Shown in pieces: positions 16,325-25,628 of a stretch of 64,000 bases of DNA. The DNA is taken from the NCBI GenBank assembly GCA_902784565.1, contig CACZVE010000004.1, forward strand, positions 1 through 64,000, in the 5' to 3' direction. This stretch comes from an uncultured Prevotellaceae bacterium. Its GTDB lineage: Bacteria; Bacteroidota; Bacteroidia; Bacteroidales; Bacteroidaceae. Below the pieces are notes generated by a model. It ran no database searches, was not told where the DNA came from, and saw only the letters and a list, made by a program, of their open reading frames with translations. Numbering within the stretch: the stretch's first letter is position 1; every line of letters begins with the position of its first letter. The translations under genes were made by a program, and so were the position numbers.

Positions 16325-18147
16325 AAGAGTTTTTGAACGTACTCAGGCGGTTTGTGCCACCGTATAAGAAATACCTCGTGGCATCAGTGTTCTTCAATAT
16401 CCTCTCCGTGATATTGAACATTTTCTCCTTTGCCGCCCTCATTCCTATCCTACAAATTATCTTCAAGACGGGCGACGGTGAAACCGCCACACAAATGATG
16501 GCATGGGACTGGACCAATATGCAGGAAGTGCTGATGAACAACATGAACTGCTATGTGAACGGGATGATTGCTGATTGGGGTGCCACAACGACACTGCTCG
16601 TCATCGGACTCTTCCTCGCTGTGACAACTTTCCTTAAGACAGGAGCTTATTTCCTCTCCTCAGCCACCATCGTACCCATCCGTACTGGTGTGGTGCGTGA
16701 TATCCGTAACCAACTCTATCAGAAGATTACTTCTCTCCCCCTCGGCTTTTTCTCTGAGGAGCGTAAGGGTGACATCATTGCACGCATGAGCGGTGATGTG
16801 CAAGAGATAGAAAACTCCATCATGTCGAGTCTGGAGATGATCTTCAAGAATCCCATCCTGATTATCGGCTATTTCGCCATACTGCTGTTTATCTCATGGC
16901 AACTGACACTGTTTACGTTGATTATCGTTCCTGTCATGGGATGGTTCATGGGTTGGGTAGGTCGTAAGTTGAAAGCGCAGTCCATCAAGGCACAGGGTTT
17001 GTGGAGCGACACGATGAGTCAGGTGGAGGAGACCCTTGGCGGCCTGCGTATCGTCAAGGCTTTCAATGCCGAAGAAAAGATGAACAAACGCTTCAACAAC
17101 ATCAACTCCGCCTACCGTAACGACATCATGCGCGTAAACATCCGTCAGTCGATGGCACACCCGATGAGTGAGTTCCTAGGTACGGTGATGATTGTCATCG
17201 TACTGTGGTTCGGAGGTGTATTAGTGCTGAAAAACCAGACCCTCTCAGGCCCTATCTTCATCTACTATATGGTCATGCTCTACTCTATCATCAACCCACT
17301 GAAAGATTTCTCGAAAGCAGGCTACAATATTCCGAAAGGACTGGCCTCGATGGAACGTGTAGACAAGATTCTGATGGCAGAGAACACCATCAAGGAGCCT
17401 GCACATCCAAAGCGACTGCCGAGTTTTGAGCACCAGATTGAATTCAGGAATGTATCGTTCCGCTACGGTGAACAGTGGGTACTGAAGGATGTCAACCTCA
17501 CCATCCCCAAAGGCAAGACCATTGCCCTCGTGGGACAGAGTGGCAGTGGTAAGTCGACACTCGTCGATCTCATCCCCCGCTACTACGATGTACAGGAGGG
17601 CGAGGTACTCATCGATGGCATCGACGTGAAAGATCTCGGCATCCACGACCTGCGGAAACTCATCGGCAACGTGAATCAGGAAGCTATCCTCTTCAATGAC
17701 TCCTTTAGGAACAATATCTCCTTCGGTGTGGATAACGCCACTCTGGATGAGATCGAGGAAGCGGCCCGTATTGCCAACGCCTACGACTTCATTATGGCCT
17801 CCGAGGCAGAGTTTGATACGAATATCGGCGACAGAGGCGGCAGACTCAGTGGCGGACAGCGTCAGCGTGTCTCTATCGCCCGTGCGATCCTGAAGAACCC
17901 ACCGATTCTGATTCTCGATGAAGCCACCTCGGCCCTCGACACGGAGAGTGAGCGACTGGTACAGGATGCCCTCGAACGTCTGATGAAGACCCGTACGACA
18001 GTTGCCATCGCCCACCGTCTCTCAACCATCAAGAATGCCGACGAGATCTGCGTTCTCCATGAAGGACGCATCGTAGAACGTGGCACCCACGAGGAACTGC
18101 TTGCCTTCGACGGCTATTACAAGAAACTCCATGAGATGCAGAGTTAA
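16321..18147 (+). CDS. MsbA-like ABC exporter (fused permease and ATPase)
   Basis: A 608-residue half-transporter. The first 330 residues hold about six membrane helices (for example YLVASVFFNILSVILNIFSF and ATTLLVIGLFLAVTTFL). The ATPase domain has Walker A GQSGSGKST (about 402-410), signature LSGGQRQR, Walker B ILILDEATSALD and the H-loop histidine in AIAHRLS. This type exports lipid A-core, other lipids or drugs. The genes that follow are lipid- or glycan-modifying phosphotransferases and an LpxL-type acyltransferase, which supports a lipid flippase role. It starts inside the miaB stop and its end overlaps the next gene by 17 bases. Confidence 0.9.
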   Translation: MKEFLNVLRRFVPPYKKYLVASVFFNILSVILNIFSFAALIPILQIIFKTGDGETATQMMAWDWTNMQEVLMNNMNCYVNGMIADWGATTTLLVIGLFLAVTTFLKTGAYFLSSATIVPIRTGVVRDIRNQLYQKITSLPLGFFSEERKGDIIARMSGDVQEIENSIMSSLEMIFKNPILIIGYFAILLFISWQLTLFTLIIVPVMGWFMGWVGRKLKAQSIKAQGLWSDTMSQVEETLGGLRIVKAFNAEEKMNKRFNNINSAYRNDIMRVNIRQSMAHPMSEFLGTVMIVIVLWFGGVLVLKNQTLSGPIFIYYMVMLYSIINPLKDFSKAGYNIPKGLASMERVDKILMAENTIKEPAHPKRLPSFEHQIEFRNVSFRYGEQWVLKDVNLTIPKGKTIALVGQSGSGKSTLVDLIPRYYDVQEGEVLIDGIDVKDLGIHDLRKLIGNVNQEAILFNDSFRNNISFGVDNATLDEIEEAARIANAYDFIMASEAEFDTNIGDRGGRLSGGQRQRVSIARAILKNPPILILDEATSALDTESERLVQDALERLMKTRTTVAIAHRLSTIKNADEICVLHEGRIVERGTHEELLAFDGYYKKLHEMQS

Positions 18148-19969
18148 GTTTCTGACAGCGACCTACCTGTGGACGGTATTGGTGTTCATCGTCGCGAAGG
18201 TTTGTTTCATGCTTTTCTGTCAGGAGGGGCATGACTTTTCCTTTGGCGACATGTGGCAGGTCATCAGTCACGGACTGAGTCTTGATCTCTCCACAGCCCT
18301 CTACTTTCTCATCGTACCGTTCTTAGTGGTAATGGTGAGTGTATGGTGGAATGGCAAGATCCTTTCGAAGATCCTGCTGGTCTATTTCATCATCATCGCC
18401 TTTGCCTTTGCCCTCGCCTTTGTGGCAGACACGAGTCTCTACCCCTTCTGGGGCTTCAAACTCGATGCCTCCTGTCTGCAATACCTCGACACGCCAACTG
18501 AGGCGATGGCCAGTGTAACGACATCGTATCTGATACTGCGCCTGTTGGCAGTCTTCCTGACAACGGCCCTTATCGTCTTTGGTTATATAAAGGCTCTACA
18601 GCATCACTCGGAGACTCTTCAGAAACGGACGATACTGCCGTCTGTCTTGCAAAAGGCATCAGAGACGGTATTTTACCTGATCTGTATTCCCCTCATCGTC
18701 ATCGGCATCCGTGGGGGACTTGATGAGTCGACGACAAATATCGGACAGGTGTATTTCTCGCAGAACCAGTTCCTGAACCATTCAGCCGTCAACCCTGTAT
18801 TCAGTTTCCTTGCCTCCTTCGAGAAGAGTGCCAGCAATAACACTATCTATAACTATATGGATGATCAGACGTGTGAACAAATCATCAACAGCCTGTATCA
18901 TACGGAGAGTATTGACTGCGACACGCTTTTGAATACCCAGACACCTAACATTATCCTCATCCTCTTGGAAGGCTGCGGAGGGGAATTCACAGAAATCGGA
19001 GACAGAAAGGATGTGACACCCAACCTGAACAGACTCGCCAATGAAGGTATTTACTTCACCAACTGCTACGGTAACTCCTGGCGCACGGATCGTGGTACCG
19101 TCTGCACTTGGAGTGGATACCCGTCGTTCCCTTCCATGTCAGTAATGAAGATACCCTCTAAGTCGCGTACCATGCCCAACATCGCCAAGACACTCAGAGA
19201 GGAGCGTGGTTACAATACCTTCTATCTTTACGGCGGCGACATCAACTTCACTAATATGCGGAGTTATCTCATCTCTGGCGGTTTCGAGCAGTTGATGTGG
19301 AAAGAGGACTATACCTCAGAAGAACAGAAAACAGCCCAATGGGGGGTGTGCGATGAGATCACCTTCAAGAGTCTTTTCGATATCAGTCAGAGTCAGAGGT
19401 CGCCATTCATCATCGGATTCTCCACGTTGAGCAGTCATGCACCTTGGGATGTTCCCATCAAGCAGTTTGACGACGAGATACTGAATGCCATGTATTATCT
19501 CGACCAATGCCTGGGCGACTTTATCCAGCGTTTCCGTCAAACGAAGGTATGGGACAACACACTCGTCATCCTGTTGCCTGATCATGGTATTCCCTATAAG
19601 GATATCGACGAACGCCACCCACTGATGAACCATATTCCGATGATTTGGATTGGAGGTGCCGTCAAAGAGGCTCGTCGAATAGAACAAGTATGTAATCAGA
19701 CAGACCTTCCTGCCACGTTGTTGGGACAACTGGGTTTGAATCACGATGATTTCACCTTCAGCCGTGATGTCTTGAGCAAGAGTTATACACAGCCGTTTGC
19801 CATCAATACCTACACAGAGGGATTCTCTGTTAACGACAGTGCCGGTTATGTGAACTACGACCTCATAGGCGACCGTATCTGCGTCAGACAAGGTGAACAC
19901 ATCGACGAACTGTTACAGCGAGGCAGGGCCATACTCCAAGCGGCCTCAAAGGATCTCGATAAAAGATAA
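18131..19969 (+). CDS. LTA-synthase-type phosphotransferase/sulfatase 1 (inner membrane)
   Basis: About 612 residues from ATG 18131; a longer frame from 18080 would lie deeper in the ABC gene. The first 200 residues have five hydrophobic helices. The globular periplasmic domain belongs to the alkaline-phosphatase superfamily: metal ligand E in ILLEGCGG, nucleophile T in SWRTDRGTV, D-H in LLPDHG. This layout matches LtaS/OpgB-like enzymes that transfer phosphoglycerol or phosphoethanolamine from a phospholipid to glycans. Lipoteichoic acid does not exist in this group, so the acceptor is probably a surface or periplasmic glycan (inference). A second copy follows after 13 bases. Confidence 0.85.
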   Translation: MRCRVKFLTATYLWTVLVFIVAKVCFMLFCQEGHDFSFGDMWQVISHGLSLDLSTALYFLIVPFLVVMVSVWWNGKILSKILLVYFIIIAFAFALAFVADTSLYPFWGFKLDASCLQYLDTPTEAMASVTTSYLILRLLAVFLTTALIVFGYIKALQHHSETLQKRTILPSVLQKASETVFYLICIPLIVIGIRGGLDESTTNIGQVYFSQNQFLNHSAVNPVFSFLASFEKSASNNTIYNYMDDQTCEQIINSLYHTESIDCDTLLNTQTPNIILILLEGCGGEFTEIGDRKDVTPNLNRLANEGIYFTNCYGNSWRTDRGTVCTWSGYPSFPSMSVMKIPSKSRTMPNIAKTLREERGYNTFYLYGGDINFTNMRSYLISGGFEQLMWKEDYTSEEQKTAQWGVCDEITFKSLFDISQSQRSPFIIGFSTLSSHAPWDVPIKQFDDEILNAMYYLDQCLGDFIQRFRQTKVWDNTLVILLPDHGIPYKDIDERHPLMNHIPMIWIGGAVKEARRIEQVCNQTDLPATLLGQLGLNHDDFTFSRDVLSKSYTQPFAINTYTEGFSVNDSAGYVNYDLIGDRICVRQGEHIDELLQRGRAILQAASKDLDKR

Positions 19970-19982
19970 GAAGTGAAGAGCG

Positions 19983-21869
19983 ATGAAGTGGTGGATGAAT
20001 AAACCTTGGGCACCTATTGTTGCAACGGCATGGAACCTGCTGCTGGTATATCTCGTCTATCAGATAGCACGCTGCGAATACTATTTCGAGAATGCCAGTT
20101 ACCTGAGTTATACGTCTGACGTCTTCAGAGGCGGCCTGCTCTTCGACACCTCAGCCATCATCTATACCAATGCACTCTATATCTTGTTGATGCTGCTTCC
20201 TTTCCGGCAAAATGGCTATCAACAGTTCTGCAAATGGCTATACCTTATTATAAATGGTATTGCTTTGGCTATGAATCTCGCCGACTCCGTCTATTTCCAA
20301 TACACAATGCGTCGCACCACGACAACGGTATTCAGCGAATTCTCCAACGAAGGGAATCTTGGCAGCATCATCGGAACCGAGTTTATCCACCATTGGTATC
20401 TCGTGCTATTGTTTGTGGGTATCATGTGGCTCCTTTGGCGACTTTATGCCATGCCAAAGAAACAGCATCCGCTCAATATGGCGAGTCTGATTCTTATTGT
20501 GCCGCTTTGCATTGCTGGTATACGAGGTGGTTTCACCACTGCTGTTCGCCCCATCACCATCTCGAATGCCAATCAATACGCACAACGACCTACAGATGCG
20601 GCATTGGTATTGAATACACCTTTTTCCATGATTCGCACCATCGGAAAGAATGTTTTCGTCGTACCTCATTATTTCGAGAGTGAAGCAGAGATGGAGGCTA
20701 TCTACACGCCTGTTCACAATTCTCTCTCACCTCACCTCTCATCTCTCACCTCTAAGAATGTCGTCGTTCTGATTGTCGAAAGTTTCGGAAGGGAATATAT
20801 CGGGGCACTGAATAAAGACCTCGAAGGCGGACGATATAAGGGTTACACCCCGTTTACCGATTCTCTCATCAGCAAGAGCATCACCTTCCGATACAGTTTC
20901 TGCAATGGCAGAAAGAGTATCGACGGTATGCCGAGCATCCTGTCAAGCATACCGATGTTCGTGGAACCATTCTTCCTTACCCCAGCCTCGATGAATGACT
21001 ATACAGGACTCGCTGGCATCCTGGCGACGGAAGGCTATGAGACCGCCTTCTTCCACGGGGCGCAGAACGGATCAATGGGATTCCAGGCTTTTGCCCAGAA
21101 GACTGGTTTTCAGAAATACTACGGACGGACTGAATATGAAGCAGCACACGGCACCAATGATTTCGACGGCACCTGGGCCATCTGGGATGAACCGTTCATG
21201 CAGTATTATGCCGAAGAGATGTCAAAGATGAAACAACCCTTCATGACAGCCCTCTTCACCGCTTCCAGTCACCATCCCTTTGTGATTCCGGAGAAATACA
21301 CGAAAGACTTCCCTGAGGGTAGTCTGCCCATTCATAAATGCATCCGCTATACGGATATGGCAATCGGCAAGTTCTTTGAGACTGTCCAGAAACAGCCTTG
21401 GTTTGAGAATACCATCTTCGTGATGACCAGCGACCACACCAACCAGAGTAACCATGCTGAATACCAGACGGACTTAGGCGGTTTCTGTTCACCTATTATC
21501 ATCTATGACCCCTCTGTCAGTGGGGGGATGCAGGACAAGATAGCCCAGCAAATCGATATCCTCCCAACAGTCTTAGGACTCCTAGGATATCCTAAGAAAT
21601 ATCTAGGCTTCGGCATTGATGTGCTGAACACACCTGCAGAAGACACCTGGGCCGTCAACTATCTTAACGGCATCTACCAATACGTCAAATACGGTTACGT
21701 TCTTCAATTCGACGGCACCAACACCAAAGCCATCTACAGCCTTGATGACCGTCTGATGAAAAACAATCTGAAGGGAAAGATTGAGGTACAGTCTCAGATG
21801 GAACTTGAACTAAAAGCCATCATCCAACAATACATGGAACGCATGAGTCAGAACCGTCTCATGCCTTAA
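19983..21869 (+). CDS. LTA-synthase-type phosphotransferase/sulfatase 2 (inner membrane)
   Basis: A 628-residue protein with the same plan as its upstream neighbour: about five N-terminal membrane helices, then a periplasmic phosphotransferase domain. The ligands and nucleophile appear in VLIVESFGREY, CNGRKSIDGMPS (serine nucleophile) and VMTSDHTNQSNH. The two proteins are clearly distinct paralogues rather than a recent duplication. The linker before the catalytic domain (SLSPHLSSLTS) is encoded by a low-complexity CTCACCTCT-type repeat at 20720-20752. The stop at 21869 abuts the stop of the convergent acyltransferase with no spacer. Confidence 0.85.
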   Translation: MKWWMNKPWAPIVATAWNLLLVYLVYQIARCEYYFENASYLSYTSDVFRGGLLFDTSAIIYTNALYILLMLLPFRQNGYQQFCKWLYLIINGIALAMNLADSVYFQYTMRRTTTTVFSEFSNEGNLGSIIGTEFIHHWYLVLLFVGIMWLLWRLYAMPKKQHPLNMASLILIVPLCIAGIRGGFTTAVRPITISNANQYAQRPTDAALVLNTPFSMIRTIGKNVFVVPHYFESEAEMEAIYTPVHNSLSPHLSSLTSKNVVVLIVESFGREYIGALNKDLEGGRYKGYTPFTDSLISKSITFRYSFCNGRKSIDGMPSILSSIPMFVEPFFLTPASMNDYTGLAGILATEGYETAFFHGAQNGSMGFQAFAQKTGFQKYYGRTEYEAAHGTNDFDGTWAIWDEPFMQYYAEEMSKMKQPFMTALFTASSHHPFVIPEKYTKDFPEGSLPIHKCIRYTDMAIGKFFETVQKQPWFENTIFVMTSDHTNQSNHAEYQTDLGGFCSPIIIYDPSVSGGMQDKIAQQIDILPTVLGLLGYPKKYLGFGIDVLNTPAEDTWAVNYLNGIYQYVKYGYVLQFDGTNTKAIYSLDDRLMKNNLKGKIEVQSQMELELKAIIQQYMERMSQNRLMP

Positions 21870-22844
21870 TCAGAACTTGTACCAAGGCTTCTTCGGCGGT
21901 GCAGGTTTGTTGTCCGGATGATCTTTTGCAATTACTTTTCCGTCGATCACCTCGAAACGCTCATTAAACTCCGCACGCGTACGCTTCCACCTGTCATGGC
22001 TCCACAACCAGAACTCAGGAGCGCGCCTGATACTCTTCTCCAACATCCCGAAATAGATATCCGTCAACTCATAGTCCTTCAACTTCTGAGGTTCACGTGT
22101 GACCAACTTGAATTCCGCTTCATAATAGCCCCGGCGAACACGCTGGATATCAAGATACATCACGGCATGATCCATCTTGCGCACGATGCGCTCTGTTCCC
22201 GTCAGCACAGGTGTGTCATGATGAAGGAAGTCCACCCAATGATGGATATTCACCCAATGAGGCTTCTGGTCAGAGATATATCCAATGATGATTGGTCGGT
22301 TCTCCCGCTTGTGTTTCACCACCTCACGGAGCGTATCCTGCATGGCGATACTGTTGGCACCCATCCTTTTGCGTATTTGAAGGAAGAGTTTATCAAACTC
22401 CTTGTTCTCTAAGGGGTGGTATACCTGTCCGCACCAGGCATTCGGATTGAGCCACAGTGGAATGGACGACACCCATTCCCAATTGCAGTAATGTCCGAGA
22501 TACAGAGCAACAGACTGTCCACTTCCCATAATCTCATCAACAAGTTCCGCATTCTTGAACACGATGCGCTTTTTCATCTCCTCCTGACTGATGGTCATCA
22601 GTTTCACCGTCTCCACCAGATAGTCACAGAAGAAATGATAGAACCCACGTTCGATTCTCCGCAGTTCTTCTTCCGACTTCTCAGGGAATGATTCCTTAAG
22701 ATTCTTCCGCACGACATCCCTGCGATACCCCACCAACTTATAGAGCAACCAGAACAATAGGTCGGATATCACGTAGTGTATCCTCATCGGCAACAGAGAG
22801 AACACATACCAAACGGCTAAGATGATATAGTACAGTATCTTCAT
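21870..22844 (-). CDS. LpxL/HtrB-type lipid A acyltransferase
   Basis: A 324-residue membrane-anchored acyltransferase. Residues 1-40 are hydrophobic (ILYYIILAVWYVFSLLPM). The catalytic HX4E motif is HYCNWE (about residues 117-122). Later, WLWSHDRWKR matches the conserved W-x-x-R/H-R-R-W region of the family. It would add a secondary acyl chain to a lipid A precursor at the inner membrane. It ends flush against the convergent sulfatase gene and starts 5 bases after the LicD stop, so it is transcribed from the LicD promoter at 23676. Confidence 0.9.
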   Translation of the reverse strand: MKILYYIILAVWYVFSLLPMRIHYVISDLLFWLLYKLVGYRRDVVRKNLKESFPEKSEEELRRIERGFYHFFCDYLVETVKLMTISQEEMKKRIVFKNAELVDEIMGSGQSVALYLGHYCNWEWVSSIPLWLNPNAWCGQVYHPLENKEFDKLFLQIRKRMGANSIAMQDTLREVVKHKRENRPIIIGYISDQKPHWVNIHHWVDFLHHDTPVLTGTERIVRKMDHAVMYLDIQRVRRGYYEAEFKLVTREPQKLKDYELTDIYFGMLEKSIRRAPEFWLWSHDRWKRTRAEFNERFEVIDGKVIAKDHPDNKPAPPKKPWYKF

Positions 22845-22849
22845 TGTAT

Positions 22850-23662
22850 CTATCCCCGATAGTCCTTATATGGTTTCTCCAAATCCAGGTAATGGAAATT
22901 ATGCTGCCGCTGATGATCCCCGTCAGGAATCGTCATATAATCGCCATACTTATTTGAGAGATAGGTATCGTATTGTTCAACACCAAGGACTTTTATTCCC
23001 TCAAACTCGTATGGTGTAGGCGTACCAAGAACAGACTTTGGCATCACTCCCTTCGAGCCATCGTCATAATCGGCAACAAGATCACATTCATCGAAGTTGT
23101 ATGTTGTCAGGATCTTGCGTATCTTCGCCTGAACCCCATGCAACGAATACAAACGACGACAGAGTAACGGAATCCAACTGCTAGGTCCATGTCCATGTCT
23201 ATAGGGATCACGGAAAAGCAGATACAGCACCCGTTTGTAATACTCGTACCTACCGAAATGCCATTTCTGTGCCAACCATCCCTTCGGCGCACCATCAATA
23301 GGGAACACGTCGAGGTAGATGCCGCCAAGATATTTCAGGTGCATGCGTTCTATGAGTGTGGTACTGCCATCCTGAATCTTGGCAAAGGGCAGAGGATAGA
23401 CATCATCGTTCTCTGCACAAACCATCTCAAAGGGCTCTGGCAACCATTCACGGCAATGCGCAATCAACTTATCATAGTCAGGACGTGGCATAGCGATATC
23501 CAAGTCATCATCCCAGGGTATGAACCCTTGATGTCGCACGGCACCAATCATCGTTCCCGCCCAGATATAATAACGCATTCCATGCTCCCGACAAGCACTG
23601 TCAAGAGCCTCAAGAATGGGAAGAATCCTCAATTGGAGTGGACGTATATCGTATGTTGGCAT
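22850..23662 (-). CDS. LicD-family phosphotransferase
   Basis: 270 residues from ATG 23662. An open frame continues to 23767 but would begin upstream of the promoter box (23676-23683), so the shorter start is right; the leader is then about 8 bases. The LicD nucleotidyltransferase-like core is clear: YIWAGTMIGAVRHQGFIPWD with DDDLDIAMPRPDYD (metal-binding acidic cluster, about residues 50-65) and LDVFPIDG. Family members transfer phosphocholine or related phospho-alkylamines from CDP-activated donors to glycans. The nucleotidyltransferase at 29952 and the aminotransferase at 30683 could supply such a donor. Confidence 0.85.
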   Translation of the reverse strand: MPTYDIRPLQLRILPILEALDSACREHGMRYYIWAGTMIGAVRHQGFIPWDDDLDIAMPRPDYDKLIAHCREWLPEPFEMVCAENDDVYPLPFAKIQDGSTTLIERMHLKYLGGIYLDVFPIDGAPKGWLAQKWHFGRYEYYKRVLYLLFRDPYRHGHGPSSWIPLLCRRLYSLHGVQAKIRKILTTYNFDECDLVADYDDGSKGVMPKSVLGTPTPYEFEGIKVLGVEQYDTYLSNKYGDYMTIPDGDHQRQHNFHYLDLEKPYKDYRG

Positions 23663-23675
23663 TCCTTTTTTGCTG

Positions 23676-23683
23676 CAAAGATA
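23676..23683 (-). promoter_or_regulatory. -7 promoter box of licD-acyltransferase operon
   Basis: Reverse-strand TATCTTTG followed by CAGCA, 13 bases before ATG 23662. Its position excludes the upstream alternative start. Confidence 0.65.
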
Positions 23684-23704
23684 GCAAAAATAAAATAAAT
23701 TATG

Positions 23705-23712
23705 TAACTTTG
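23705..23712 (+). promoter_or_regulatory. -7 promoter box of the GT90 operon
   Basis: TAACTTTG followed by CACCC, 22 bases before ATG 23735; divergent from the licD promoter about 20 bases away. Confidence 0.65.
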
Positions 23713-23734
23713 CACCCATAAATATGCAAAGAAG

Positions 23735-24742
23735 ATGAATAAAAGGAAGATTTACTATCTGTTGCACAACGGAAAGAACAGCAATTTGAAGTTCTTTATC
23801 AAAGGTTATCTTCGTGAATACACGCCAAAGTTTTTTTCACAGATAAGGCTGGAAAGTGAGTTGCGTAAGATAGAGAAGCGATCTGACAGAGACTATATCC
23901 ATCAGCGCGCAGACTACTATTGCAAACTGACAAAAGACTTCATCTATGACAAGGCCACATGGGAAGAGAAGGCAGTAGAAATAGGTCATCAGCCCATGAC
24001 ACCCCAGAAGGTGTATTATTTCGATGCCATGGAAATCGCCCGTTACTTTGACCAAAGCCTGAAATGGATACTGAAGTCGGGCGATATCACCAACCTGTTT
24101 CCTGTACCCTATGTCGTCAAGAGTCGTCCCCTTGGTGACGATAACCAATGCTCCACCATACTAAAACTGGAAAAGGTACGTCATTTCCTTTTCGTAGACG
24201 ACAAGAAGCCTTGGCGTGAAAAGAAGAATATGACCATCTTCCGAGGCGACTTAGGTCCACGCAAGGAAAACCGTGACATCTTCATGGCAAAGTTTGCCGA
24301 CGGTCAGAGCCATCTGGTTGATGCAGCATCCACCAATCGTCCTGAGGCTCATCCGGAATGGCAGAAAGGGAAGATGACCATTGGTGAACATCTCGACTAT
24401 AAGTTTATCATGTCGTTGGAAGGTAATGACGTCGCCTCAAACTTGAAATGGGTGATGTCTTCGAACTGTATTGCCGTTAGTCCGCGCCACACCTGCGAGA
24501 CGTGGTTCATGGAAGGTACACTCAAGCCAAATTACCACTATATAGAGGTAAAAGACGACTTCTCTGACCTCGAAGAACGCCTACAGTATTACATAGACCA
24601 TCCGGAGGAGGCAGAAGCCATCATCCAACATGCCCATGAGTATGTCGATCAGTTCAGGGATGAAGAACGGGAAAGACTCATATCACTCTTGGTGTTGAAG
24701 AAGTATTTCGAGATAACGAACGGCCGGTATAAGAAAGTATGA
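23735..24742 (+). CDS. Glycosyltransferase family 90 (CAP10/LpsA-like)
   Basis: A 335-residue cytoplasmic enzyme. The conserved GT90 features are IFRGDLGPRKENRD (about residues 168-181), EHLDYKFIMSLEGNDVASNLKWVMSSNC (about 210-237) and the C-terminal WFMEGTLKPNYHYIEV. Bacterial members add xylose, glucose or galacturonic acid residues to LPS cores or capsules. The sugar here cannot be told. It is the first gene after a TAACTTTG promoter and overlaps the next glycosyltransferase by 4 bases, so the two probably act on the same glycan. Confidence 0.85.
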   Translation: MNKRKIYYLLHNGKNSNLKFFIKGYLREYTPKFFSQIRLESELRKIEKRSDRDYIHQRADYYCKLTKDFIYDKATWEEKAVEIGHQPMTPQKVYYFDAMEIARYFDQSLKWILKSGDITNLFPVPYVVKSRPLGDDNQCSTILKLEKVRHFLFVDDKKPWREKKNMTIFRGDLGPRKENRDIFMAKFADGQSHLVDAASTNRPEAHPEWQKGKMTIGEHLDYKFIMSLEGNDVASNLKWVMSSNCIAVSPRHTCETWFMEGTLKPNYHYIEVKDDFSDLEERLQYYIDHPEEAEAIIQHAHEYVDQFRDEERERLISLLVLKKYFEITNGRYKKV

Positions 24743-25551
24743 TTTTCGCCCGCGATAAGAGTCAGATGTGCAACAACCTGTTGCAGTATGCCCATGTCTA
24801 TGCCTGGGGCAGGGAGCATGGAAGGAAAGTCATCTCCATGCGTTTCAGTTACAAGTATCAATACTTTCACATCTGTCATACGAATCTGACAGGTTTCGGA
24901 TGGTATCTGTTGGCGAAATACCTGGCAGCACTGAAGTTGTTACCAACGGCCAGTTTCAAGCATAGCGACTGCAACCGTGAGGCTCTGGAACAAAAGATGC
25001 TACGACACAAGCATATCGTGGTGAGCGGATGGAATGTGCGCTTCTATGACCTCTTTATCAAATACCGCCAAGAGATTTGCGACCTGTTCCAGATAGACCC
25101 GCAGTACACTGAGCCCGTACGCCAGAAGATGAAGGACTATCAGGGCATCCGTCTGGGTGTGCATATCCGTCGAGGCGACTATGCTGAATGGAACGACGGC
25201 ATCTATTGTTACGACGATGATACTTATGCCCGTCATATCAACCGCTTTGCTGTCATGCACGAGGGTAAGGAGGTACACGTCTATCTTTCCACCAACGATC
25301 CAGAGGTTACTGAGGATCATTATCAACAACTTTGTCCTCAAGTCCACGTTCATCATCTCCAAGGCTCAGCACCAGAGGATCTTTTTATGCTCTCAGAGTG
25401 CGACTATCTGATTGGTCCTCCCAGTACTTTCTCACTTGTGGCTGCCATGTATAAGGACATCCCTTTATACCGTATGGATACCCCCAATACCGAAGCAATG
25501 ACACCAGAAGCCTTCCACCTTTTCGACTACTGGTTTCGCAGGATTATTTAG
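24739..25551 (+). CDS. GT11-like (alpha-1,2-fucosyltransferase-type) glycosyltransferase
   Basis: A 270-residue protein. The motif LGVHIRRGDYAEW (about residues 137-149) is the HxRRxD GDP-fucose-binding motif of alpha-1,2/alpha-1,6 fucosyltransferases. VYLSTNDPEV and CDYLIGPPSTFSLVAAMY correspond to the second and third conserved blocks of GT11. The N-terminal GNQ/GLGNQ motif of classical GT11 is replaced by DKSQMCNNLLQYAHVYAWG, so it is a divergent member. It overlaps the GT90 gene by 4 bases and ends just before a palindromic terminator. Confidence 0.75.
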   Translation: MIFARDKSQMCNNLLQYAHVYAWGREHGRKVISMRFSYKYQYFHICHTNLTGFGWYLLAKYLAALKLLPTASFKHSDCNREALEQKMLRHKHIVVSGWNVRFYDLFIKYRQEICDLFQIDPQYTEPVRQKMKDYQGIRLGVHIRRGDYAEWNDGIYCYDDDTYARHINRFAVMHEGKEVHVYLSTNDPEVTEDHYQQLCPQVHVHHLQGSAPEDLFMLSECDYLIGPPSTFSLVAAMYKDIPLYRMDTPNTEAMTPEAFHLFDYWFRRII

Positions 25552-25584
25552 AGATTTGGCAACAGAGGTTATTAGGTCTAAAAA

Positions 25585-25628
25585 TTGCTACTATTAATAG
25601 TAACAATTGCGGAAATTAATAGTAGCAA
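25585..25628. terminator. Bidirectional palindromic terminator shared by two convergent genes
   Basis: TTGCTACTATTAAT (25585-25598) and ATTAATAGTAGCAA (25615-25628) form a perfect 14-bp inverted repeat. A third half-copy, ATTAATAGTAACAA (25593-25606), makes the left part a palindrome too. The right arm also encodes the last codons and stop (CYY-stop) of the phosphotransferase gene ending at 25616. Confidence 0.55.

Noticed and set aside
23663..23767. Longer LicD protein starting at 23767
   Set aside because: That start is upstream of the TATCTTTG box at 23676-23683 and would overlap the divergent GT90 gene and its promoter.
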